A stretch of DNA of 43,438 nucleotides from CADEEV01 sp964442185 (GTDB lineage Bacteria > Acidobacteriota > Vicinamibacteria > Fen-336), in assembly GCA_964442185.1 (NCBI GenBank), contig CAYTWT010000074.1, positions 1-43,438 on the forward strand, given 5' to 3'. Every line of letters starts with the position of its first letter. The first letter of the stretch is position 1. Below, one piece after another: positions 21,326-30,500 of this stretch. The position numbers were made by a program, and so were the translations under genes. The notes beneath the pieces were generated by a model. The model saw nothing but the letters and a program-made list of their open reading frames with translations, had not been told where the DNA came from and made no database searches.

Positions 21326-21341
21326 CCAAAAGGAGGACATC

Positions 21342-21638
21342 ATGTGGGTTCGCGCAATCCGCAGAGGGTACTACGGTCACGTCCGTCGCTACGCAGCGGA
21401 CGAGGGCGTGCCAGGCGCGGGCGAGCCGTTCGAGCTCGTGCCGGTCAACGCGACGGACAAGGACGGCAACGCGGTGGTCATCTCTCCCGACAAGCAGTTC
21501 TCCGAGCGCTGGATGGAGAAGGTCGACGCGCCCGAGCCGACGCCCGCGCCCGTCAGGAAGGTCTTGACGAGCCAGAGGCCGCCGACGGCGCAGCCCGCGA
21601 AGAAGTCGAAGTCGACGGGCGACTCCGACGTGATCTAA
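21342..21638 (+). CDS. 98-aa hypothetical structural-region protein
   Basis: Starts MWVRAIRRGYYGHVRRYA with AAGGAGG six bases upstream. The N-terminal half resembles short podoviral proteins that follow the cement gene (a basic strand pair, GEPFELVPV, FSERWMEKV), and the C-terminal half is a Pro/Lys-rich disordered tail. Probably a minor head or head-completion protein. It shares its stop with the next start (TAATG). Confidence 0.6.
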   Translation: MWVRAIRRGYYGHVRRYAADEGVPGAGEPFELVPVNATDKDGNAVVISPDKQFSERWMEKVDAPEPTPAPVRKVLTSQRPPTAQPAKKSKSTGDSDVI

Positions 21639-21793
21639 TGCCGGTGAAGCCGTCTGGATCGAAGGGCGGCCACACCTGCTACAAGTACGGGAATTCCGGC
21701 AAGCGCTACTGAGGCGCCGGAGCGAAAGCCAAGGCTGGACGCCAAGGCGCTGCCGTTCATGCGAGCGGGTACAAGGAACCGAAGAGGCGGTAA
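21638..21793 (+). pseudogene. Small basic virion-region protein interrupted by in-frame TGA
   Basis: From ATG 21638 the frame reads MPVKPSGSKGGHTCYKYGNS, ends -GKRY at a TGA (21710-21712), then continues in the same frame for 26 codons (GAGAKAKAGRQGAAVHASGY and then KEPKRR) to TAA at 21791-21793. The part after TGA has exactly the basic 'AKAKAxRQGxAxHAS' tail that I recall following the 'YGxSGKxY' head in this small-protein family, so the TGA looks like an interruption, not a natural end. Other genes here use TGA as a normal stop, so either this copy is broken, the base is an error, or the stop is read through. Only the first 24 residues would otherwise be made. Confidence 0.55.
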
Positions 21794-21796
21794 CAC

Positions 21797-22402
21797 ATGG
21801 CCAGTGAAACCGAAATCTGCAACCTGGCGCTCTCTCACCTGAACATCGGGAAAGAGGTCGCCAACTTCGAGACCGAGAAGAGCGAGGAAGCCTCGAGCTG
21901 TCGTCGCTTCTACGACACGGCCCGTGACGAGACGCTCCGCGACTTCCCGTGGCCGTTCGCGACGAAATTCCTCACGCTCGCACTCGTGGCCACGGATCCG
22001 ACCACCGAGTGGAGCTACAGCTACCGCTACCCGACCGACTGCAGCTTCTTCCGACGGATCTTGAGCGGGCTGCGCAACGACAACCGGCAGACCCGCGTGC
22101 CGTACAAGATCTCTCAGGATGACGTTGGGCTCCTCGTCCTCACGGACACGCGCGATGCCGTAGCCGAGTTCACGGTCAAGGAGACCGACCCTTCGCTGTA
22201 CGCGGCCGACTTCATCATGGCCTTCTCGCTCCGGCTCGCGGCGATGATCGCTCCGCGGCTGACCGGCGGCGATCCCTTCAAGGTCGGCGAGCGCGCGCTG
22301 CGGCTCTACCAGTTCGAGATCCAGAAGGCGAGAGCCACGGCCGAGAACGAAGAGCAGAAGGAAGAGCCGCCGGAGTCCGAGTTCATCCGCGCACGGGACT
22401 AA
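21797..22402 (+). CDS. Tail tubular/adaptor protein (gp11/TTPA-like)
   Basis: A 201-aa protein with the features of podoviral tail tubular A or head-tail adaptor proteins: ASETEICNLALSHLNIGKE at the N-terminus, a CRRFYDTARDETLRDFPWPF motif, a YRYPTDCSFFRRI strand pair and a C-terminal acidic helix (FAIEQKKEEPPE-like). It would connect portal to the tail nozzle. The gene directly follows the interrupted small gene and precedes the large tail protein. Confidence 0.85.
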   Translation: MASETEICNLALSHLNIGKEVANFETEKSEEASSCRRFYDTARDETLRDFPWPFATKFLTLALVATDPTTEWSYSYRYPTDCSFFRRILSGLRNDNRQTRVPYKISQDDVGLLVLTDTRDAVAEFTVKETDPSLYAADFIMAFSLRLAAMIAPRLTGGDPFKVGERALRLYQFEIQKARATAENEEQKEEPPESEFIRARD

Positions 22403-22404
22403 CC

Positions 22405-25245
22405 ATGACCACGCTGGTCCAGAGATCCTTCGCCGCCGGAGAGATCGCGCCCGCTTTGTACGCGCGCGTCGACCAGGTGAAGTACGCCACGGGCCTGCGC
22501 ACCTGCCGGAACTTCCTCATCATGCGCCACGGCGGCGTCTCCAACCGCCCAGGATCCGGCTTCGTCGGAGAGGTGAAGGACTCGACGAAGACCGTCAGGA
22601 TGATTCCGTGGGTCTTCAACGCCGACCAGACCTACGTGCTCGAGTTCGGCGACCTGTACATGAGGGTCATCCGCAACGGCGGCCAGGTCGTCGAGGCCAC
22701 GTTCACGATCACCAGCATCACGCAGGCCGCGGTCGCTGTCGTCACGACGAGCGCACCGCATGGCTACGCCAACGGCGATGAGGTCTTCATCAGCGGCGTC
22801 AGCGGCATGACCCAGGTCAACGGCCGCAACTTCAAGGTGGCCAACGTCGGCGCGAGCACCTTCGAGCTCCGGTACATGGACAACGCCACGAATGTGAACA
22901 GCACCGGCTTCGGCGCCTATGTCTCCGGCGGAACGTGCGCGCGCATCTTCACGCTCGTCACGCCCTACGTCGAGGCGGATCTCCAGGAGCTGCAGTTCGC
23001 CCAGTCATCCGACGTCGTGACGCTGGTGCATCCGAACTACGCGCCGCGCGAGCTGACCCGCACCGGCCATACCGCGTGGACGCTTACGACGATCACGTTC
23101 GAGCCCGCCATCGCGAGGCCAGTCAACGAGGTTCTCAGTGCATCCACCGCAGGCGCATTCAGCCTCCGGTGGAAAGTGACGGCCGTGGTCCTGACCCCGT
23201 TCGAGGAGTCGCTCCCTGGACGCATGGCCGGTGTCGTCATCACGGCGGCCACCAACGCATCGCCCGCCTCTCTCACCACGGCCGCTCCCCACAACATGGT
23301 GAACGGCGATGAGGTGTTCCTGTCGAGCTTCGCTGGAGGAACGTGGGGCGCCAACGTCAACGGAAATAGATACATCGTGACGGTGACCGGAGGGTCCACT
23401 TTCACGATTGCCGTGAACTCGACCGGCTTCGGAGCCTATACGGCCAGCAGCGGCAGCGAGTTCCGCACGGCGGTCGGCGGCAACTCGATCACGTTTCCGT
23501 CGACCATCGGATGGGATGCGGTCCCAGGGGCCGTGGAATACAACGTCTACCGGAAGGATCTGAACTCAGGCATTTTCGGATTCATCGGGATCGCCGCCTC
23601 GAACACGTTCACGGACGTCAACGCGCCGATTGACTCGGCCGATTCACCGCCAGGGGAGCTCAATCCTTTCCCAGGAACGGGGGACTTCCCATCGACCGTG
23701 GTTCACGCTCAGCAGCGCCGGATCTTCGCGAATACCGACAACGATCCCGAGTCGATCTTTGCCTCGACGGTCGCGAACTTCAAGAATTTCACGACGAACT
23801 TCCCGACCACAGCGAACGACTCCATCATCTTCGACTTAGCTGGCCGCGAGGTGAACGAGGTCAGGCATCTACTCGAGCTCGGGACGCTGGTCGTGCTGAC
23901 GTCCGGCGGCGAGTGGGCGATCCTGGGCAACGAGGCGGGGATCCTCACGCCCGTGAGCATCAACGCGAAGCAGAACGGCTACATCGGCTCGGCTACTCTG
24001 AGGCCGATTGTTGTCGGTGGCAACGCGCTCTACGTGCAGGCGCGGGGCTCCATCGTGAGAGATCTCGGCTTCGACGTGCAGGTCGACGGCTACCGAGGCA
24101 ACGACCTGTCGATCTTCTCGGCGCACCTCTTCGACGCCTTCACGCTCCGCGACTGGGCCTTCCAGCAGATCCCGCACTCCATCGTCTGGATCGTCAGGAG
24201 CGACGGCACGCTGCTCGGCGTGACCTACGTGCGCGAGCACCAGGTCGTCGGCTGGCATCACCATGACTTCGACGGGACGGTCGAGCAGGTGGCGGTCGTG
24301 GCCGAGGGCAGCGAAGACTTCCTCTACCTCGTGATCAAGCGCACGGTCGCTGGCCTGGCCGGTCTCGGCGGATCCACGCGCCGCTACGTCGAGCGGTTCA
24401 AGACCAGGCGCGTCGGGGACATCAAGGACGTGGTCCTCGTCGACAGCTCGCTCACGTTCGACGGCCGCAACACGGCCGCGACCACGATGACGCTGACCGG
24501 CGGCACGCTGTGGGTCTACACCGAGACGCTCACTCTCACCGCGAGCGCATCGTTCTTCACGGCCGCCGACGTCGGCAACGCGATCTTCCTGACCGGCGCC
24601 GACGGCACGCTGATCCGCTGCACGATCACGGCCTTCACGAGCCCGACCGTCGTGTCGGTCCAGCCCCACAAGACCGTGCCGGTGGGGATGCGGGCGGTCG
24701 CGATCTCGACGTGGGCGAAGGCGGTCGATGAGGTCGGTGGGCTCTGGCACCTCGAGGGCAAGGCCGTCAGCGTCATGGGCGACGGCTTCGTCGTGGCGAG
24801 CCCGAACAACGTTTCCTACGTGGTCCGCACTGTCACGAATGGGACCGTCGTTCTCGATAAGCCGTACTCGGTGATCCACGTCGGGCTGCCGATCACGTCG
24901 GATCTCGAGACGCTGGACATGGATACGGCGCAGGGCGAAACACTCGCGGACAAGAAGAAGATGATCAACCGTGTGACGCTCTTCGTCGAGAGCTCGCGCG
25001 GGATCTGGATCGGCGGCAGGCCGCCGACGGACGATGCGGTCGATCCGCTCGAAGGCCTGACCGAGTTCAAGGCGCGCAACGACGAGTCGATGGATGACCC
25101 GCCCGAGCTCGAGACGGGGACCATCGACGTCAACATTCAGTCGAACTGGAATTCGAACGGGCGCATCTTCGTGCGCCAGGTGGATCCGGTTCCGTTGTCG
25201 GTCCTGGCGGTGGCTCCTTCCGGCCTCGTGCCGCTGAGAGGGTAA
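22405..25245 (+). CDS. Tail nozzle protein (TTPB-like) with FCCH domains
   Basis: A 946-aa tail protein. Its N-terminus (SFAAGEIAPALYARVDQVKY, then NFLIMRHGGVSNRPGS) is the standard start of podoviral tail tubular B/nozzle proteins. Two repeats of the ubiquitin-activating-E1 FCCH-like domain are clear: one around residues 105-175 (HGYANGDEVFISGVSGM, STFELRYMD) and one around 285-355 (NGDEVFLSSFAGGTWGANVN, STFTIAVNS). The C-terminal half contains the DFPSTVVHAQQRRIFANTDN-type segment. It likely forms the tail tube tip that contacts the fibre and internal core. Confidence 0.85.
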   Translation: MTTLVQRSFAAGEIAPALYARVDQVKYATGLRTCRNFLIMRHGGVSNRPGSGFVGEVKDSTKTVRMIPWVFNADQTYVLEFGDLYMRVIRNGGQVVEATFTITSITQAAVAVVTTSAPHGYANGDEVFISGVSGMTQVNGRNFKVANVGASTFELRYMDNATNVNSTGFGAYVSGGTCARIFTLVTPYVEADLQELQFAQSSDVVTLVHPNYAPRELTRTGHTAWTLTTITFEPAIARPVNEVLSASTAGAFSLRWKVTAVVLTPFEESLPGRMAGVVITAATNASPASLTTAAPHNMVNGDEVFLSSFAGGTWGANVNGNRYIVTVTGGSTFTIAVNSTGFGAYTASSGSEFRTAVGGNSITFPSTIGWDAVPGAVEYNVYRKDLNSGIFGFIGIAASNTFTDVNAPIDSADSPPGELNPFPGTGDFPSTVVHAQQRRIFANTDNDPESIFASTVANFKNFTTNFPTTANDSIIFDLAGREVNEVRHLLELGTLVVLTSGGEWAILGNEAGILTPVSINAKQNGYIGSATLRPIVVGGNALYVQARGSIVRDLGFDVQVDGYRGNDLSIFSAHLFDAFTLRDWAFQQIPHSIVWIVRSDGTLLGVTYVREHQVVGWHHHDFDGTVEQVAVVAEGSEDFLYLVIKRTVAGLAGLGGSTRRYVERFKTRRVGDIKDVVLVDSSLTFDGRNTAATTMTLTGGTLWVYTETLTLTASASFFTAADVGNAIFLTGADGTLIRCTITAFTSPTVVSVQPHKTVPVGMRAVAISTWAKAVDEVGGLWHLEGKAVSVMGDGFVVASPNNVSYVVRTVTNGTVVLDKPYSVIHVGLPITSDLETLDMDTAQGETLADKKKMINRVTLFVESSRGIWIGGRPPTDDAVDPLEGLTEFKARNDESMDDPPELETGTIDVNIQSNWNSNGRIFVRQVDPVPLSVLAVAPSGLVPLRG

Positions 25246-25246
25246 T

Positions 25247-25750
25247 ATGGCAGGTCTCACACCAGCTCTTCTCGGCTCCAGCGCGGGGCTCGGCGCGGTC
25301 GGGACGATCAACAGCCTCATCACGGGCGGCGCCCAGGCGAGCTACAAGAACACCATCGAGAAGATCAACCAGCAGTTCGCCGACCTTCAGTCACAAGACG
25401 CGCTTCGCCGCGGCGAACTCGAGGCGCAGCAGGTGGCACTCCGCGGCAAGCAGTTCGAGGGCGAGCAGATCGTAGGGTACGCTGGCCAAAACGTCGACGT
25501 CACCAAAGGGACTCCGGCGGCAGTCGTCGCGCAGGACAAGCAGCTCAGCAAAGAGGATGAGCTGATAGTCAGGAACAACGCCTTACGCGAGGCACTCGGC
25601 TACAAGTTCCAGGCATTCGGGATCGGCGCGCAGCGTCAGCTGGAAAGATCAGCTGCGCGAGGTCAGCAGGTCTCGACGGCGCTGACCGGCGGAATGCAGT
25701 TTGCTCGAGGGCTTGCCCAGTACGGCGCCTATCAGGAAGGACGAGCGTAA
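25247..25750 (+). CDS. Internal virion core protein (gp14-like)
   Basis: A 167-aa protein with a hydrophobic N-terminus (MAGLTPALLGSSAGLGAVG), a helical, Gln/Arg-rich middle (LEAQQVALRGKQFEGEQIV) and a DELIVRNNALREALGYKFQAF segment typical of the T7 gp14-type core protein. Such proteins are ejected with the DNA and form a channel across the outer membrane. It is the first of three internal-core genes. Confidence 0.75.
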   Translation: MAGLTPALLGSSAGLGAVGTINSLITGGAQASYKNTIEKINQQFADLQSQDALRRGELEAQQVALRGKQFEGEQIVGYAGQNVDVTKGTPAAVVAQDKQLSKEDELIVRNNALREALGYKFQAFGIGAQRQLERSAARGQQVSTALTGGMQFARGLAQYGAYQEGRA

Positions 25751-25753
25751 GCC

Positions 25754-27565
25754 ATGCCAGAGGTTCCGCGGTACGGTCGACCGAGAGTGCAGCAGGCTCC
25801 GCTGCCTGGTCTGCGGCTTTCGCCGGAGGCGCCGGTCGCCAACTTCCAGCCCGCAATCCAAGCGGCCCAGGGACTGCTGCAGGACCGCATCAAGGTCGAG
25901 CAGGAGCAGCTCGAGAAGGCGAACGCGCTGAAGATGTCGGAAGAGCGGCGCTTCCTCAACGAGTGGGAATACAAGAACGTCTACGACCCGACGACCGGCG
26001 CGATCAACAAGGTCGGGAGGAACGCGCTGGGCATTCATGAGACGCTCGGCAAGGATTACAAGACGTTCATCGATGAGCGCGAGAAGACGCTCGTGGGCGC
26101 AGATCAGAAGGCGGCGTTCCGCGCCATGGCCGAGGCCCGCTTCGATCACATCATGCGCTGGGCTCAAGGCCACGTCGGGACACAAACCCGCGTCCTCGAG
26201 GAAGCGGAGTTCGGCGCCAGCGTCGAGTCTTCGAAGGAGCGCGCCTCCGTCGACAACGCGACCATTCCGCTCGAGCTCGCCATCATCCGCGACAACGTCA
26301 TGAAGCGGAGCGAAAGCCTCGGGTGGAAACAGGAGCAGACGGGTCAGGAGCTGCGCAACCAGGAGACCGATCTCCACTCGCGCGTGATCGGTAAGATGCT
26401 GGCGACCGGCCGCGACTCCGATGCGTCTGCCTACTTCAAGAAGATCGAGGGACGGATCGATCCCGACGTCGCGACGAAGATCCAAGTCCATCTTCAGGAA
26501 GGCCAACTGCGCGGCGATGCGCAACGCGAGACCGACAAGATCATGACGAGCTCGGGACCGCTGAAGGATTACTCGGCTGGCACGGGCGCCGTCGTGCTGC
26601 CGTCCCCTCCCGAGACGCTCGGGCAGGCGCTGGAAGCGGCCAGGAAGATCGAGAAGCTGGACCTGCGCGCCCAGGTCGAGGGCCGCGTGAAACAGCGCTG
26701 GGCAGAGCAGGAGGTCGTGAAAGAGGCGGCGCAGAGCAAGCGCTACGAGGATCTGGCGCTGCTCATCGATCAGAACCCAGGGCGCCCGCCGCGCGATCTG
26801 ATCCCCGCAGAGCTCTACAACAACCCCGAGCTGCTCCCGACGAAGTACCGTGACGCGCTGATGAAGCGCGAGCCGAAGGCCGAGAACGACGATCAGGCCT
26901 GGCTCGACTTCCTCGACTCCTCGCGGGTGAATCCGATGGAAGTGGCCAACATGACGCGCGGAAGATTCGAGGCCTACTACTGGTCCAAGTTCGACGATGA
27001 GCACCGGCGCCGCGCCGAGTCGATCTGGACGACCGCGACCGAAGCGGTGCGCCGCAAGGAGAATGTCGCGGAGAAACTGAAGGGTCAGGTCGGCCACGAC
27101 CAGATCATCAAGAACGAACTGCGGCGAGCGCACGTCATCCCGTGGACCGGCGAGCTCGATGCCGACAACGTCCAGAAGTACGCGCGATTCGAGGAGTCCG
27201 TCAGCAAGGAATGGATCCAGCATCAGCGAGACGTGGCGGCAGGAAAGAAGAAGCAGGATCCGAGCCTGACCGATGACGACATCGTCCGGTCCATCACGAA
27301 AAAGCAACTGACGCAGAAGATCTTGATCGACCGCAGCTGGCCCGCGCCGAACACGGAGTATCGCGTGGCCGAGCTCACCGAGGATCAGCGCGGTTTCCCG
27401 TACCCCGAGTTCACCAAGATCCCGAAGTCCGAAGTCGATGCGATCAAGAACCAGCTGAAGTCGAGGACCAAGAAGTACAGCGACGACAAAGCGCGGCGTC
27501 TCTACGGAGCGCAGATCATCGGGAACCTTGATCTCTACGAGCAGATCCTCAACGAGAAGGACTAA
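25754..27565 (+). CDS. Internal virion core protein (gp15-like)
   Basis: A 603-aa, largely helical, charged protein with no transmembrane segment and no cysteine-based motifs, between the gp14-like gene and the giant polyvalent gene. Its N-terminus (VPRYGRPRVQQAPLPGL) and long helical repeats such as RMAEARFDHIMRWAQGH fit the T7 gp15 type, a core subunit ejected into the periplasm. Homology to a specific family cannot be shown from motifs; position and composition carry the call. Confidence 0.65.
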   Translation: MPEVPRYGRPRVQQAPLPGLRLSPEAPVANFQPAIQAAQGLLQDRIKVEQEQLEKANALKMSEERRFLNEWEYKNVYDPTTGAINKVGRNALGIHETLGKDYKTFIDEREKTLVGADQKAAFRAMAEARFDHIMRWAQGHVGTQTRVLEEAEFGASVESSKERASVDNATIPLELAIIRDNVMKRSESLGWKQEQTGQELRNQETDLHSRVIGKMLATGRDSDASAYFKKIEGRIDPDVATKIQVHLQEGQLRGDAQRETDKIMTSSGPLKDYSAGTGAVVLPSPPETLGQALEAARKIEKLDLRAQVEGRVKQRWAEQEVVKEAAQSKRYEDLALLIDQNPGRPPRDLIPAELYNNPELLPTKYRDALMKREPKAENDDQAWLDFLDSSRVNPMEVANMTRGRFEAYYWSKFDDEHRRRAESIWTTATEAVRRKENVAEKLKGQVGHDQIIKNELRRAHVIPWTGELDADNVQKYARFEESVSKEWIQHQRDVAAGKKKQDPSLTDDDIVRSITKKQLTQKILIDRSWPAPNTEYRVAELTEDQRGFPYPEFTKIPKSEVDAIKNQLKSRTKKYSDDKARRLYGAQIIGNLDLYEQILNEKD

Positions 27566-27571
27566 CCGCCC

Positions 27572-30500
27572 GTGCCCGAAGTCCCGCAGGAAGAAGAAAA
27601 CTGGTACGACAAGAAAATCCGCGAGCGCGGGCTCGAGGTTCCTCCGCAAGAAGAACAGCCGGAAAGCTGGTACGAGAAGCAGATCCGTCTTCGCGCGGCC
27701 GAGATGAACGTCGTGGTCGACGCGAGCAAGCAGATCAGCCCCGATCTCGCCGCGCGCGTCGTGCGCCAGGAACGGAAGACCGGCCTGCCGACTGATATGC
27801 TCGCCGAGAATCTCGAGAGCATCGAAGCGGAGACCGCCAAGGCCGACTTCAACATCGAGAGCTTCCGCAAGACCAGCCCCGTCGTGTTCAACTGGGTCAA
27901 GTCGAGCCCGTTTTACTACAAGCTGCTCCAAGAGCCTGGGGATCTCGAGAAGGTACAAAACATCGAGCTGCTCCTGACCAGGCCGAAGCATATGTGGCCG
28001 ATGCCGCAGCCGCTCATCGAGGAGCGCGCCAGGAAGGCCGCAGAACACCGCGCGGCAACGAGGCTGGCCATCTTCGGCATGGCGACCAGCATCGCAGATC
28101 CCGAGGGCTACAAGCGGGCACAGGCGAGCCTCACCGAAGAGTTCTATCCTGGCGAGCTCGCACAACGGATGGACGAAGAGCGCCGCATCGGCAGCCAAGA
28201 TCAGAAAGGATTCTTCGAGCACTTGGGGCAGCGCTTCAACGAGAACCCCGTCTTTTGGGCCCCGTTCCTCTCTGCGGTTCCCGACATGGATAGGGCCCTG
28301 GAGCTGTACGATGCGGCCAAACACGTTGAGGCCGGAACGGCAAGCTACACGGAATCCGAGCTGCTCCTCCGATATGCACGGCTGGCCGAGTCGGATGAGA
28401 TGCGCGGGACGAGCATCATCGGAAAGACGGCGGGCATCATCTCGGAGCTGCCAGCGTTCGCCCTCGAGTTCGGCGCGACCGGCGGCGTCTTCTCCGGCGC
28501 GAAGGGCCTGATCCTCAAGGGCGGCAAGGAAGCGGCCGAGAGCCTGCTGCGCAGGTCCATCGCGAACATCGTCGGCGCCGTTGCACAGACCGCCGTGGCC
28601 ATGCCGATCCGCACGGCCACGAATACGATTCAGCGCATGACGCCGCAAGGCGAGATCGCATCGAAGGGCGAATTCATCACGTACCGCATCGTGCCTGGCT
28701 CTGGAGAGAGCTTCGGTGTCGCCTTGAGCAAGGCGGTTGTCACCGCCTTCGCCGAGATCGCCTCGGAGCGAACGGGCAAACTGTTCGAGGTCTTGGACAG
28801 GCCACTCAACAAGGCGCTCTTCGGTTGGTGGCTCGGGAAGCATCCGAATGCCACTGCCGATGCCTTCCAGAAGTTTCTCGTGAAGAACGGCGTCCATGGC
28901 GTCCTCGGTGAAATGGGCGAAGAGCGGATCGGCGATCTGATGAAATGGGCGGGCGGTGTGCAGCCGTTCCCCTGGCCCGACGCGAACACGCCAGGGAATC
29001 TCGCGGCCGAAGCACTCGCGTTCTCCGTGCCGCAGGCCGCCTCCTTTGGCGCCGCACGTCTTTTCAAGACGCCGATCCGTTCGAACCCGACATTCTTCGA
29101 GCAGCTCGGCGCGAACGTCCAGAACCTGAAGGTGATGAAGACGGCGCCGGAGAAGATCGAGGAGATCATCTCGCTGGCGACGAAGGGCAAAGCGAACGAG
29201 TTCGTCTACACGCCCGTCGATACCTGGAACACTTACTGGCAGGGCCAGAAGGACGCGCAGGGCCTCCAGGTCGACCCGCGGGCCATGGCGCGCGAGGTGC
29301 TCGGCAGTGTCACGTCCTACGACGAGGCGGTGCAGAGCGGATCCGACCTGCAGATCCCGATGTCCCGCTACGCCGTCACCATCGCGGCGACCGCGCACAA
29401 CGACTACTTCAAGGACGAGCTGCGGTCGGCGCCGACAGAGATGAACGGCCGCGAGCAGAAGGATCTCGAGGTCCAGATCGGCGAAGAGGCGGCAGGGAAA
29501 GAAGCGCCGCGGCCAGAGTCCGAGGTCGGCGTGCGGGTCCGCGGGCAGCTGCGCAGCGCTGGATTCGATGAGCCGACGACCGAGGCCTACGCTCAGCTGT
29601 ACGAGTCGACATTCACGACGCTCGCGGAGCGTTCGGGCACGACTCCCGCCGAGCTCTTCAGCCGGTACGCGCTGCAGATCGGGCGGCCGGATCTCGCGGT
29701 GCCTGGCGCGATCCGTGAGCCCGACGCAACCGCGCCGGTCGCCGAGGCCGTGGGCGCCGCGCAGGAGGCGCTCGTCCAGGCGGGCGCAGTTCCGCTCGAG
29801 GGCGCCGAGAAGACGCAGGCCGAACCGGCGAGCCCTGGAGAAATACTTGATCTTCAGAACCTCTTTGGTGCAGACTTACTGAAGGAGTATCTCGGAGGAG
29901 AAGGCCTTGCCGGACCAGAACAGCTCACCAAGGAAGACGCCGCCTACCTCGCCTCAGCCCCTACCCTCGAAGCAGCCAGGGGCGCCATCTCCGGCAGGCG
30001 GGCCGCTATCACGACTGCTGTCCGGCAGGCGCAACTCTTTAGCGAACGCGCTGAAGGTGTACCCGAAACTTTCACCCGAAAAAGCGCAGAAGATGCTGGA
30101 GTCGTTCGGCTCCTAAACAGCCCCGTCGCCGCCGTCCACGAGCCCGCCGAAACCACCACCGCCGCCCTTACCGCAGAAGGCTTCTCGAGCCCGACGCTGT
30201 ACGAGCTCGCCCCATCCGACGAATCGGCAAAGACCTTTGTCGACGCGATCACGGCGGCCAAGAAGACGAACGACTTCGGCGCCGCGGTCTACGTCTACAG
30301 CGAGGCCGAGTACAAGGCGATGCGTCTCTTCGCGAACGAGGACGGCAGCGCTGGCTTCGCGCTCAAGGGCGACGACATCGTCAGCATCTTCAAGAACACC
30401 AACACGCCCGCGACCGGCAGTGTCGTCGACGCGATGATGCTCTTGGCGGTGAAGGAAGGCGGGCGCAGGCTCGACGCCTTCGACACGATCCTGCCGGTCA

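Noticed and set aside
25649..29398. 1,249-codon minus-strand open frame
   Set aside because: Covers three rightward structural genes with normal codon bias; the antisense product is low-complexity and lacks an RBS.
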